From assembly GCF_033439725.1 (NCBI RefSeq), contig NW_026944390.1, positions 744,001-808,000 of the forward strand: a stretch of DNA of 64,000 nucleotides, given 5' to 3'. Below, one piece after another: positions 33,474 through 44,381 of this stretch. Numbering within the stretch: the stretch's first letter is position 1; every line of letters starts with the position of its first letter. This DNA is from Neurospora tetraspora (taxonomy: Eukaryota > Ascomycota > Sordariomycetes > Sordariales > Sordariaceae). The position numbers and the translations under genes are program-made. The notes beneath the pieces are model-generated. The model searched no databases. It had not been told where the DNA came from and was given only the letters and a program-made list of their open reading frames with translations.

Positions 33474-34466
33474 GATTTGGAGCTGAAAGACCGATCTGGA
33501 ATTGAAGCCTTTGTAAAGTGTGTGTACGTATCTGAGTCAGCTATGGTATCGTTGCGAAGGTGAGAAGCACGTTATGGTGGCTCTGGGTTTCGGTCTCCTA
33601 AGAAGCTGAAGGTGGAGGTGGCCTGGTGGCCTTGGTGGCTCTTTGGATGGGCCTGGGTGGTGGGTGCTGAAAGCGCGATAACAGCGTCAACTGGATGTAT
33701 GAGGGGCAGGATACAACATGGCAACTCAATAAATCTTGACGCATCTGATACCGAATGGGTGAAGAGAGAACTGAAGTGATTGCTGTCGGTAGTCAACCAT
33801 GTTGCTTCCTGAGAGGGAAGATACCCCACGATTTGTGAGCACCTCTGTCCAGTCATGTCTTCACCAGCCTCGCTGAAGAAACATGTGCGCCGCCTCACTC
33901 TCACAAATGGGAGCTGTGCCCGTGTGGCTGGAAGTGTTGCTTTCAATACGGCGCCTGGGCACTCTGGATCTCTTCACTGAGTGGTCAAAGTGGTTGTAGT
34001 TGGGCATCCGGGCATCGACCAGGTTCTCGTGTGGTTCAGCCCTTGGGCTTCATTCAGTTCCGGCGGCCATTCAGACTTGTGAGAATTGCTGCCACGTACA
34101 GACTACATGCGCCTGCTAGGCGTTCTGTATTCTTCCAGCCGCTGAAGCCGTAGCCCTGATTGGCATCCCTTCAGCAACCTCAACGGACTGGGAATAGCGC
34201 CAGTTGTTAACCCATGTTAATCACCAGCCGGAAGGACTCTTGTTTGCCGCGATAGGATTCTGTGAGTCCGTCTTGTTGCGCTGTGTAGAGTTATTGTTAG
34301 GAGCTGTTAGTACGCCAACCACCGAGATGCTAGAGTCCAGGTTCGATAGACAATCGAGGACAACAGAAGTCTTGGGAAAAGGCATGATGGGTGCCGGAGG
34401 GTAGCACGTCGTTGCTGGCATGATAGCCTTGGTTAAGCTGGCTATGTTTAATGTGGTGGAAACGCG

Positions 34467-34592
34467 ATGGCCGATGTCAGGAATCGGCTGTATGAAGACG
34501 TTGGGAGGTTGGCGTCATCCGGCAGGGAAATCAAACAAGGTAACAACCTCAAGGCAAAGAGGACGGCCAGTCGGAGCCATTCGGTGGCTTGA
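34467..34592 (+). CDS. Very short candidate frame or first exon (41 residues)
   Basis: An ATG frame encodes a charged helix (MADVRNRLYEDVGRLASSGR, EIKQGNNLKAKRTAS). A second helical coding-like stretch lies 60-120 bases downstream in another frame (EAEQLRNYVDVKMLRAELES), which an intron could join, but the acceptor would be a weak AAG. It is similar in style to the orphan coiled-coil frames nearby. No family is known. Confidence 0.2.
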   Translation: MADVRNRLYEDVGRLASSGREIKQGNNLKAKRTASRSHSVA

Positions 34593-36282
34593 CGATTGCG
34601 GGTTTCGGAATCTGCAAACGGCGGGAAAGACGGTTCCAGTATCATGAAGCAGAGCAACTGCGGAATTACGTCGACGTGAAGATGCTCCGGGCCGAACTTG
34701 AATCTTATACTGCGGTGCTCAATGGCAGGTGCTGGATGGTACTCTCGTCGGCAATGGCTCGTGGTCAAGATCATGGCAGATCAACAAGCGATACAACGGG
34801 ACATTGTGGACATCGGCCGTTATGGAGTACGCAGTCTGTCCATGCCATGACCCAGGCGGGATGAAACGCGATGGATGCATCCACTGCCGAAGTGATCCAT
34901 AACGAAGAGAGAAACGATCGATGGAAAAGACTCTTGACACTTTTTTGACATGCTCGTTGACAGCTGACGGGGGCTGATGTGAGCCCAAGCCTGTACAACA
35001 ACAGGTTTTGTATGGCATCTTTGGAAAGTGTAAGAAGAGAAGAGTGAGCTTTGTCTGACAACCAACAGAAACACAGCCTGAACTGAGAGACATCCGCTCT
35101 TTCCCAATGGATGTCTTCGGGGAAACCCATCAAATGGGGAAGGCACGATATCGGTAGATTAGTAACACCTCAGGCAGAAATAACCTCAACTGAGTTTTGA
35201 GCTCCAACTTGGGAAGGAACTGATGGTGATACTCGCATCCGGGCGCGAGCGGCATCAACGGAATTTCTTTTTCCTTTTTCCTTGTCTTTAGCTGAGACAG
35301 TCGAGTCTCTCGTGGCCGTGGCGTGTCTCGTCCGTCTCATCAACTTGTCGAAGTTGTTTCTAGCGTCGTTTCAACAGCCCACCTCGCACGTCGAGAAGCC
35401 ATCAAGGTGCCGACAGGGTGCATGTGCGCGGGAAAAGGTGGGATGTTGACACCGAATTGGCACGAACTGACAGAGGCTTGTTGGCACTGGTCGGAACACC
35501 GCACTACTGCAAGAATTTGACGCACGACAAGGCCGCATGCTGATCTGTCAGTGAACACCTGTTAGCCATTCTGCTTTTATTTCCATATAATCACTAACAA
35601 TCTATCCTTGGATCTTGGCATGTCAACCAACCATTCTCGCAGTCGCTCCACCACTGCAGAAGTGGTTTCTCACGATGGATTCATTCTTCCCCATTTGTCC
35701 CATTCGAGGGAGGCAGTGCAGACAGGCCAATCAAAGCAATGGTGCTTGAATCGTAAATGGCTGACGGGCCATTTTCTGGCCACTCACCATGCCCTGATGC
35801 GAGACTTCTGTTTTTTAGCAGACCTGCCAGGCCCGACCAGAACATCACCCACCACGACGACTACGGACAGGTCCTTTGCCCTAAATAGGGAAGGGTTCCT
35901 CGACAAGTCCGAGGCCCAGATGGTGGTGTGCTCAACGTCGTCGTCCTCGTCGTCGTACAACTCAGATCCCCTCGAGACAGATGCCGAAAAGAAGCCCATG
36001 GTGGCTGGTGAGAGAGACGGTCAAATATCAGAGAGATGGGCCTCGATGTTGCAGGCTGTTGTGCGCCTGTCTTGGACATGGCGATCCAGGTATTGTTGTT
36101 GTCTTGGCAGTGAGTTTTGAGTCGCTCATCGTCATCACACGGTACAAGTGTACCGGCTCTGCGGCTGTACGAGTGTGCGGGCAGTTTATGGATGCCGTAG
36201 CCGGGCTTGTTCTCTGGTTACTTTGGTTGCCCAGTCACCGTTGCAAGAGGGCGGTACAGAGTGTTGTTGAGAGACTGGTCCT

Positions 36283-36312
36283 CATCACCATCACCATCAC
36301 CATCACCATCAT
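36283..36312 (+). repeat. CATCAC microsatellite
   Basis: About five copies of the hexamer CATCAC (trinucleotide-like ATC/ACC) in non-coding DNA. Confidence 0.85.
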
Positions 36313-37140
36313 GATCTTGTTCTTTCCACTTGCAACATTGTCTCCGATATCGATATCGTCCCCGCCTCCACTTTATACGATTCGCTCCACGCTACTCTGT
36401 CTGAGCTGACAAGTCAAGTGCCAGTCCAAAAGAGCTTCTGACAACGGCACTCTCACACCAACAGAGTGGGCGAGACAGACGATGCCAACAGGTCTGCCCA
36501 TTTAAAACGCATCTCCCCGCGTTTAATGCCCAAATAGGCCTGGTGCGAAAAAGAGGATGAGAGGATGGGCGAGCAACAATGAGAGCCAAGCGGCAGTTTG
36601 TTACCGAGAACACCGACTACGTATCTCGAGATTTACATTTTGGTCTGCACGTCGTATGCAGCAGACTCTGAAAGACACTTGGAGCCATTCGCAGTCGCCA
36701 ATGGCATCCGGTGCCCCTGCCTCCCACTGCTTTCTCACTGGTCTCTCACGGGTCTTCCACTGACGTCCCCTGTATCCCCTGGCCCAGTCCACCACGCTAG
36801 ACTTGCTTGTACAGCAAAGTCCGACTCTCACAAGTGGACTGAAGAGAATCGGCCCAACCCACACAACCCACTCTGCCCACCCTACCGGCGACCCGTTCTC
36901 CCGTCCTGGCCCCGTCCTGCCTCCTTGGGCCCCACGCCCGACGCCCCGAGAGCCATCTCGGACTCTCACGCTGCCTTCGATATAAGTCTTGGAGCTCTCC
37001 CGTCCCGTCCCACGACCGCCTCTGTTCTGACCCCTCCCCACATCTCCTCCATTCACACACAACGTTGAACGTCCATTCCTCTTCACTTCTTACTTCACAA
37101 CTTAACACATAGCCAGCCCATACATCCACAACTTAACAAA

Positions 37141-38725
37141 ATGTCATCAAGTCATAGAAGACAAGGCTCGAGCCAGAGCACCTCCAGTGGCCACTCCCAC
37201 CAGCAGAGCCACGACTCGTTCGAGTCCCACCTCACTCACTCTACCGCCCCTACATCTCTCTATTCCACCCATGACCACTACTTCTCAGACCACAAGGCTA
37301 TGGGAACATCGACAAGGCCGGATGAAGAAGACCTGTATATTCCCTCTTCTTATCACCACTCGCAACCCAAGCCATATGTCTACCAGGACGACGTCAGCCC
37401 GGCCACTTCGCTCTACCCACGTTCCTCAGTCGAGACCTACGCCTCCACGACAGCCTCATCCCAAGATCTCGACGCCATGGACCTTGACGACGAATCACCC
37501 GTGGAGGCCGAGGACACCAGCATCCCGCCGCTCCCTACGTACCGTCGTGAACTTGTGGAACCCAACGTCCGGGCAACCACCCCTCAGGATTTCGCCAAGC
37601 TGTTCCCCTCGCTCAACCGTCTGTCCATCCGTCACGATGAGTACACGTCGGACGGGAACATGAACCTGCGCATCGACACTGTCGTCACTGGCCGCAGAAG
37701 AACCGTCTATCAACTCTTCCATCTGCGCATGTACGACTTGGCCAAGCGGGAGTTCTCTCTGCGTCGGTACTGCCGTGACTCCGGGCGTGAGGTCTGCAAC
37801 TCGAAGCGCAAGTACGCCGAGTCGTCGGCATCGGCCAAGGCCAAGTCTAGGGCTGCCTCCAGGGATGATGTCAACAAGAGCCACCACGAGCGTCCAACCT
37901 TGAAGCGCTCCATGTCGACGGCTATCAAGACGCTCAGTGCTGCGACCAAGTCCAAGCCCGTCCTTCGGCGCACAACAACGTCCGGTGCTGCATCTATCTG
38001 CTCCAGCCGACCCAACACCAGCGACTCGTGCTACGGTGACGATGAGTTGTGCCACCACAGCAACTCTTCGCGCATGTCTCTCACTTCCAAGGGGAAGGCC
38101 CACCGTGCCGTTCCCACCAACACCATCAAGCTTGAATTCAGCAACTATGCCCGTGTTGATGTGCACCGCCGTGGTGGTAAGAGCAACAAGCGGTACGAAT
38201 TTGAGTGGTGGGGTCACAACTATGCCTGGAAGCGCTCTGTCGACAAGCAAATGGGGGGTCAAGTTTCATTCCACCTCATCCGCGACGGAAACACCAGCGC
38301 CCCGGTCGCCCACATTGTTCCCGAGACTCGATCGCCCGCCCAGGTTGATGCCGACGAGCGTGCTGGTGGATGGGTTCCCCCATGCTTCATGTGGATCGCT
38401 GATGAGACGATCATTGATGCTGTCACCGATGTTGCTGAGTAAGTTTTCACCCAGTAAAAGAAGACTGGACATCCTCTAATCACATTTGCTTAGTGTTATC
38501 ATGGCTTCTGGCCTCATGGCTCTTGTCGACGACTGCATCAAGGAGAAGTGGCAGACCTCCAAGAAGGTCCACCGCATCCCCTTGACACACAGAACCGTCA
38601 GCCTTCCTAGCATTGACGCCAGCCCACGATCCATCATGCAGCACGTCTTCGGTCGGCGGCACTCGCAAGCTCAGTCTCAGCAACCTACTCCGATGCGGCT
38701 TGATCAACCCATAGCAGCCTGCTAA
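37141..38725 (+). CDS. Conserved fungal protein of unknown function, 509 residues
   Basis: Two exons: 37141-38438 and 38494-38725, separated by a 55-base intron with GTAAGT, CTAAT and TTAG. The first 130 residues are Ser/Thr/His/Gln-rich and disordered. The globular part begins near FAKLFPSLNRLSIRHDEYTS and has strand-like segments such as MNLRIDTVVTGRRRTVYQLF and LRMYDLAKREFSLRRYCRDS. A basic Ser-rich linker (about 220-315) follows, then TIKLEFSNYARVDVHRRGGK and RYEFEWWGHNYAWKRSV, and GGWVPPCFMWIADETIIDAV near the intron. The C-terminal exon carries a helix (MASGLMALVDDCIKEKW) and a disordered tail. The mix of strands with an inserted basic linker resembles a beta-barrel phospholipid- or ligand-binding fold, but I cannot name a family. 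No transmembrane segment is present. Confidence 0.8.
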
Positions 38726-39936
38726 ACGAAGTCTTTCACTTCACCAATTGTTCTTGCGGTCTTCACCGGTTCTATCTCCTTTGTCACTATCACGATAAAC
38801 TTTGCGATTCACATCGGCTTTCTTTCTTCATTGTTTTACGTTCACCATTTTCTTACGCGTTATGATATTGGGCAACTTTTGGCGTTATCACATCTGATTT
38901 TTGTTTACGACACATCATGAAAAGCGGGCGGATCAAGCATTGCGTTTCTTTTCTTTTTTATGTCTTTATGTCCAAGAAGCATCTGGAAACCCAGATTGCC
39001 TGCATAATGCGCGGTGTTCATGTTCTTTTCTTTGGCTCGAGTCAGATGACGTTAGCGGTGTATTGCCATGGGCTGGCTTTCTTGCTTTTCTATCTTACGA
39101 CATTATGGTTATGACATTAGGAATCAGTATCGCATTTTACTTTCATTCAACGTTTTAGAGACGGCATGGCACACAGCGAAGCACGGTTGCTGGTTAACTG
39201 CTGCGACATTTTACTGGGGGCTTTTGAGAAGGACATAGTATTACTATTACCAACTTTCCAACACTTGCTAAATCACGACGGACTGGTTCCCGGATTTGGA
39301 CACACTGGATTCTCTTCTTGTACAACGACCGGACAGTAGTATGCACACTAGGCTAGTCCCAGCTGGGCATACTACCGTTTCGGCACAACAAAAACCGGGG
39401 AGGGGAATGTGGGAGAGAGCGCGTAAAAAGGAGGATGCAGAGATTGAAGGATGAAGAGAGGGTTGGGATGATGGGGTGTATAGCATGTAGTGGAAAACAT
39501 CAAAATACAATTAATGTCTGGTGTCTAAATTGATCCTCTCTACACACGAACCTACCTCTCTTCGCGTTCTTCTCAATTTCTCAACGTGAGCTGGTCGAAA
39601 AGTCACGGGATATGGCAACAGATGAGTGGCTAGAACCACACGCCGCTAATCTGATAAATCCAGGTCTAGAACACGCACAAATCAGGCAGAATTCAGCATT
39701 GGGGCAAACTTTAAGTTTACCTATCGTCATACCAGCGGAGAGAGACCCGAGCAAGACCCTTTGCGAAAACTCGGTGAACCGGTGAGATCTACAGCTGAAC
39801 TTTGGTGCACTACTCAAGTGCCGTGAAGGGATTTTCAGTTCGTCAGCCCAGTCTCGACCCAGTATGGAGCGCAGGAAGGCGGTGGATGATGGGGAGCAGT
39901 GCTGTGGGCTTGAAACACTAGCGCGAAAGAAAGATG

Positions 39937-39962
39937 AAAAAAAAAAAAAAAAAAAAAAAAAA
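39937..39962 (+). repeat. Poly(A) tract, 26 bases
   Basis: Uninterrupted run of 26 A in non-coding sequence. No element end or target duplication was recognised around it. Confidence 0.9.
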
Positions 39963-40212
39963 GGAAAGAGGGTACGGCCCGCTCTTGCCCGCTGTTCCCT
40001 GTGGCGAAACGAAACATCGCGGGAGCCGTACCCACCTACACTCCCACAACATCGCGTCTCTCGACTCCTTCCGTTCCGTTCGGTTCGCCGGTTTGGTTGT
40101 GCAAAACGTTCGGGAAAGAGCGAACCATTCAGAGTTCTGGCATATGCCGGTTGCCAAAAAAGTTGAAAGATCGTCATTTTATTCCGTCACGTTCACTGAC
40201 TACTGGGCTATC

Positions 40213-40344
40213 TGTTGACCGTTGACTGTTGAGTGTTGACTGGTGGTGAATGACTAACACGGGACCTCACCACTCACCACTCACCACTCACCGCCCGACG
40301 ATCACCCAAACTTTTAAGCATCCAAGCATCCAAGCATTCAAGCA
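40213..40344 (+). repeat. Cluster of three short tandem arrays (7-8 base units)
   Basis: Within 132 bases there are three unrelated arrays: degenerate TGTTGAC-like units at 40213-40243, CTCACCA units at 40266-40292 (nearly four copies), and AGCATCCA units at 40317-40344 (three and a half copies). All are in non-coding DNA. Confidence 0.8.
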
Positions 40345-42040
40345 GGGGGGCTTATTTTGGATGTCATTGCACAGTGAACATGCTGCCTAGGCGTAGTTTA
40401 GGTGAGGATGGCCCATGGGAGAGGCCCGATGACCGACAAGTTGATGTGTACATGTAGGTGGCTTTTTACGAAGTGATTGACAAGGCTGGCTGGGTTCGTC
40501 AGTCTGTCTGTCATTGTGTTGTTTTTGATGGTGATAGGTGTCAAAAGTTGTTGATGGAGATGGTACCCGAAGGTGTCGTCGTGGTGTTGCTGTTGTCGTT
40601 GTCGTTGTCGTCGCCGTCGGGTGGTCAGGTCGTCGTAAAAAGCAAACCTTGGTTGATTCTCGGTCTGCAGTCTCTCAATCCTACATAAAAGACAGTATCA
40701 ACCTCCGAATTTTCATACAGTCTGTCGGTACATATGTCGGTATACTATATGTATCCTGTAGATCGGGAATGATAAACTGCGGGGGGCATTGCTTGACACT
40801 CGGCTTTTCGTTGCCCATGGGGAAGGCAAGTGTTGAACCTTTGTTCATGGATTGATTTTCTGGGGAAAGTCATCAAATAACATGCAATGTATGTGCTCCA
40901 TATGTTCCACGGCATTGGAGAAAAAAGATTGGGTAGTGGCTTGTTCATTGATGTGTTGTTCTTACCTTCAAATGCACATCGCAAATGCACAGATGCGCAG
41001 GCAGGCAAGTAGGGTTGATAAAGGTTTCCGACGACATGGGCCTTCTTCCGACAACGACGATGATTACGACGGACGTTTGCGCGCTTGCTCCCGCAACGAC
41101 AGAACTCGTGGCAGATTCTGGGCTGGGCTTTTTGACTTTCATCCCAACCATTCAGCCCCAACAAGCAGTTCCCCGGGTTCAGGTCCCGCGTGGGAGGTTG
41201 TCACGTCGTCGCGCTGTTTACCCACTCCAACCGTTCGTCTGATGTTTTGTGGTCGTACATTCCGACTGTTACCGGTCTCGGTTTAGAGTTTGTGGTTCCG
41301 TGATTGCTTGGAGTCAAAGTTCATGAAGCATCGGGTTGTCACAGTTGCAACAATCAATGCTGCATGAACTTCTTTTTCAAACCCTCTTCCTGCTTTTTGT
41401 TCCGTCTCGTATACATACACCATTCAATCATTGAAGTTTCTCAAATCCCCCGCGTTGATTGCCCATTGAGACTTCTGTACACTCCTCCGGGAACGCCGCT
41501 TATGTCATGGAGATGCATTCAGCTTTTAAGATGTGTTGTCCATCGTCAGCCCCCCAACTTTCCGTTCAGGAAGACTGTCACGAAAGATGCTATCAAAATA
41601 TGCCTTCTATGCTTGTCTGAGACCGTTTCCTTCTTCTCCAATGTTCCCAAGACAAAGTACTGCTCCTGCTGTTGCAGCATCCTGCAATTCGCCGTTTTCG
41701 TTCCTACAGCCCAACGTATGTCGGTTGCCGTAGCCACACACAAGCTTCAGCCTCAGACTTCAAGGGGGCAATGGACGACTCTGATTTGTGCCCCGAAAGC
41801 AAATAAAAGAGCGCAGCTGCGATAATAAGGCATAATGACAAGCCTTATGGTTATGCTGGCCTGTGATCTTGGGAGTGATCGTCTATGTCGTTTTCGTTTT
41901 CTTCTTTTTTTTTCTTTTTTTTTTCTTCTGTTATCCTTGATATCGCTGTCGGGGCAAACAAACAAAGAAATTGAAGTCCTCAAACCAAGATGCTCTAATC
42001 TGTAGCGTGGTTTGTGGAACTTGGAACCGGGCAGAGACAC

Positions 42041-42074
42041 ACAACGGCTTTGGTCATACAACGGCTTTGGTCAT
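42041..42074 (+). repeat. Perfect 17-base tandem duplication
   Basis: ACAACGGCTTTGGTCAT occurs twice back to back (42041-42057 and 42058-42074), followed by the start of a third copy. Probably a replication-slippage product. Confidence 0.9.
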
Positions 42075-42746
42075 ACAACGACATGATGTACTGGTGCCCG
42101 GAGATTCCGACTTCCGATCGTGTTCCCCAAAGGCACTCGAAGCCCCTCAGGAATGTTAGAGACTTGATATCTCATTGGGCGTACTGGGAGGGTTTATCGA
42201 CCTAATGGCAACTCAAAAATGACGAATGTATATATACCTACGTAGTTGGAGGGCTGGGGACAGAGCCAAATGTGTAGAGCACACATAGTAGCGTAAACAA
42301 AAGTAAACACACCGGAAATGCGCAATGCTGTGTTCTCATTGTATCCTTTCCACCTGAATTGATTTCATCCAAGCAATGGTGAGACCGAGAACTCAGAGAA
42401 ATGCGACGTCACAAAGGTACGGGGGCACAAGATGGTAAGGGGATGACGCAACAATGAATCTGGTAATTCAGTTGCGTAGATATCGCCGTATTCACGAATT
42501 CAGATATCGAGCTTTATGAACGTAAAAGTTTTGCGAGTTGAAGTGCACTTTTCGTGAGCATATCGAAGAGTGACAGCAAATGCGAACCGACGAAAGGGTC
42601 ATCGAGGCCAAAAAAAGAGCAGTGTCGTCCCCAGAACCGCGTTATCAGCCATTGTTCAGCGCTGGAATATTGTATTCAAAGGCAAGCTACCGCTGGTGCT
42701 ATAAACAGTTGGTTCTCCTTCCCTCCTCTATAGTTTCCGCTGTCTT

Positions 42747-43530
42747 CTAGTTTGGCAATGTTTGTGCTTTCTCATCTCCTTCTGCATTCTCATCTCCTTC
42801 TGCATTCTCATCTCCTTCTGCATTCTCATCTCCTTCTGCATTCTCATCTCCTTCTGCATTCTCATCTCCTTCGCCGTCGGTCTCAGGCCCCGGGGCTTGG
42901 TCCTTATCCTCAATCCCCTTCGTCGCCTCCTTTATCTCTTGGACCTTATCCTCAACTCCCTTCATCGCTTCCTCTATCTCCCGTTCCCTCTCTAATCGAG
43001 CAAGCCGCCAGTCCAAGTACTGCGCGTTATGTTCAATCATCTTTTCGACCCACTCTTCCCAAGGTTCAAGACGACAAAGCAATGCCTCTTCAAAGACACT
43101 CGGCCATTGCCCCATCGCAGACCGCAGAAGCTCATCCCTGAATCGATCCACGGGAAACAGGCGTTCCTACGCCTTCAACCATCTGTAAGCCTCTAGGGCG
43201 TCTTTCGAGTCCCTCAAGACGTATACCATGGTGTCTAGATAATCAATCACCTTTGCGTACCCAGGCTGCTTCTAGAGCGCGTAGTCTGGCGAAGGGTTAT
43301 TTTGATTTTCTCGAAGTGATTGTTTGAATGCATGTATCTTGTCGAGGGCCCATCTGCGTCGGTTGTTTTGGTCGTATTTTTGGGCTGTGTCTGAATTCAT
43401 GGCCGGAAAGCAAGTCTGGTATGACTCGGCGTTAGTGCTTTGTAGCATGATTTCCAGTCAAGATCATCGGGTACTTACGGGGATAGAAAAGGCCCAGTGC
43501 TCTTTCCAAGGAAAGGGGTTCGTCGCAGAC
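42747..43530 (-). pseudogene. Broken orphan gene with two in-frame TAG codons
   Basis: A long minus-strand frame is visible: exon 2 at 43415-42747 contains ATG 43400 and reads MNSDTAQKYDQNNRRRWALD, then PSPDYAL, TAG at 43274-43272, KQPGYAKVIDYLDTMVYVLR, WLKA, TAG at 43169-43167, ERLFPVDRFRDELLRSAMGQ and PSVFEEALLCRLEPWEEWVE, then charged helices and an acidic repeat tail. Upstream, a 63-base intron (43478-43416) with GTAAGT, CTAAC and CCAG joins a 5' exon containing NPFPWKEHWAFSIP in frame; the start codon of that exon is not found. Both TAG codons fit CAG changed by C-to-T before A, the RIP context. The frame is otherwise intact, so decay is recent or slight. The family is unknown. The alternative is a short gene starting downstream of both stops, where no ATG is well placed. 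Confidence 0.65.
42769..42876 (+). repeat. 18-base minisatellite inside the broken orphan gene
   Basis: Five near-identical copies of TTCTCATCTCCTTCTGCA plus a sixth diverged copy. On the minus strand each unit encodes GDENAE in frame, giving an acidic tail. Being a multiple of three, changes in copy number would keep the frame. Confidence 0.9.
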
Positions 43531-44381
43531 AATAGGCAATGATAATGCTTGAATGTCGATGCACTTTTCTGTGATGTTTCGTGAATGCGTACTCGTGATG
43601 ACCGGCGTTTGTTCGTTGGCGAGAGGTTATTTCAAGCTGAAGGTTGTTATGGTGAGAGAGCGATAACTGATACTCTTATGCTGACTGATCGATCTGTCGA
43701 AGTTGGGTAGTTGATGTTGTGTTGATGTTTTCTCCGAGATGCAAATCAAGGATGGGCATTGTATGCTCTAGACAATGTGGAAATTGCGCTTGACGAGCTT
43801 CCTTCTCTTTCCCCTTGTCATTTCGATGCTCGGACCCGCCATAGCTTCTCGTTCCTTCTCACAGTCAACCGTTTTCTCCTTCTGCCATCTTCCTTTTCTA
43901 TTTTCTTATATCTTCCTTCTCATTCTCATGGTACATTCACAGAGTCGTAACTGTACAGTATTCACCTCTCTGCTCCTTATCTCTTTGACGGGCCTTGACG
44001 TAAATCCCCCTATGCTCATCACCGGTTAGATTTTGTTGTCGCTGCAGCACCAGCCAAACTTTGCGGGCCCGTGGGACAAATCGAGGACGATACACGCAGG
44101 GTCATACAGACGAGTATAGTGTGCGGGATCTCACAGCGCTCAACTGGGGGCACCGTCATTTAGCGAACGTTGTTGATTTGCCTTCTATACTTGAAATATT
44201 TTCCGTGCCATAAGTCCATCTTCTAAAACGCCTAAAACCATGATCAAAAAATATCATAACACGTGAAAAAACAACGGAGAATAAGATAATCCATGAAGAC
44301 ATTCCGACCGCCTCAATACCCGTCATTTTCCTCTCTTGAACGCCGCCATGCTGTCCTTGTTCCCCTCAATACACAAACCGG
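43531..44381. other. Upstream of the broken gene and 3' flank of FAS beta
   Basis: An 84-codon plus-strand frame at 43775-44029 is hydrophobic at its start but lacks other support; C/T-rich DNA often gives such frames by chance. The right end is AT-rich and should hold the FAS beta polyadenylation region. Confidence 0.35.

Larger units (their letters stand above)
29918..37140. other. 7.2 kb gene-poor tract
   Basis: No conserved gene is recognisable. Base composition is not strongly AT-rich, so it does not look like heavily RIP-mutated transposon DNA. Longest frames (33344-32808 minus, 178 codons; 31393-30911 minus, 160 codons; 35620-36120 plus, 166 codons from its first ATG) have no motifs. 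Short coding-like pieces occur at 32437-32707 and 34467-34592 on the plus strand. The last 350 bases are C/T-rich and lead into the gene at 37141. Confidence 0.4.
38726..42746. other. 4 kb non-coding stretch with simple repeats
   Basis: After the 3' untranslated region of the 37141 gene there is no supported frame on either strand. Short frames near 39581-40177 (minus) and 41304-41825 (plus) have no motif. It holds a poly(A) tract, three short tandem arrays and a 17-base duplication, annotated separately. Confidence 0.4.

Noticed and set aside
29918-36000. Possible RIP-mutated transposon
   Set aside because: I saw no reverse transcriptase, transposase or integrase remnants, no terminal repeats, and no strong AT enrichment with TpA excess by eye. 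A computed RIP index would settle it.
39581-40177. 198-codon minus-strand frame crossing the poly(A) tract
   Set aside because: Its length depends on the poly(A) run being read as poly-Phe; otherwise it has no protein character.
41150-41200. T-arm-like sequence GGGTTCAGGTCCC resembling part of a tRNA
   Set aside because: No matching acceptor, D or anticodon arms can be folded around it.
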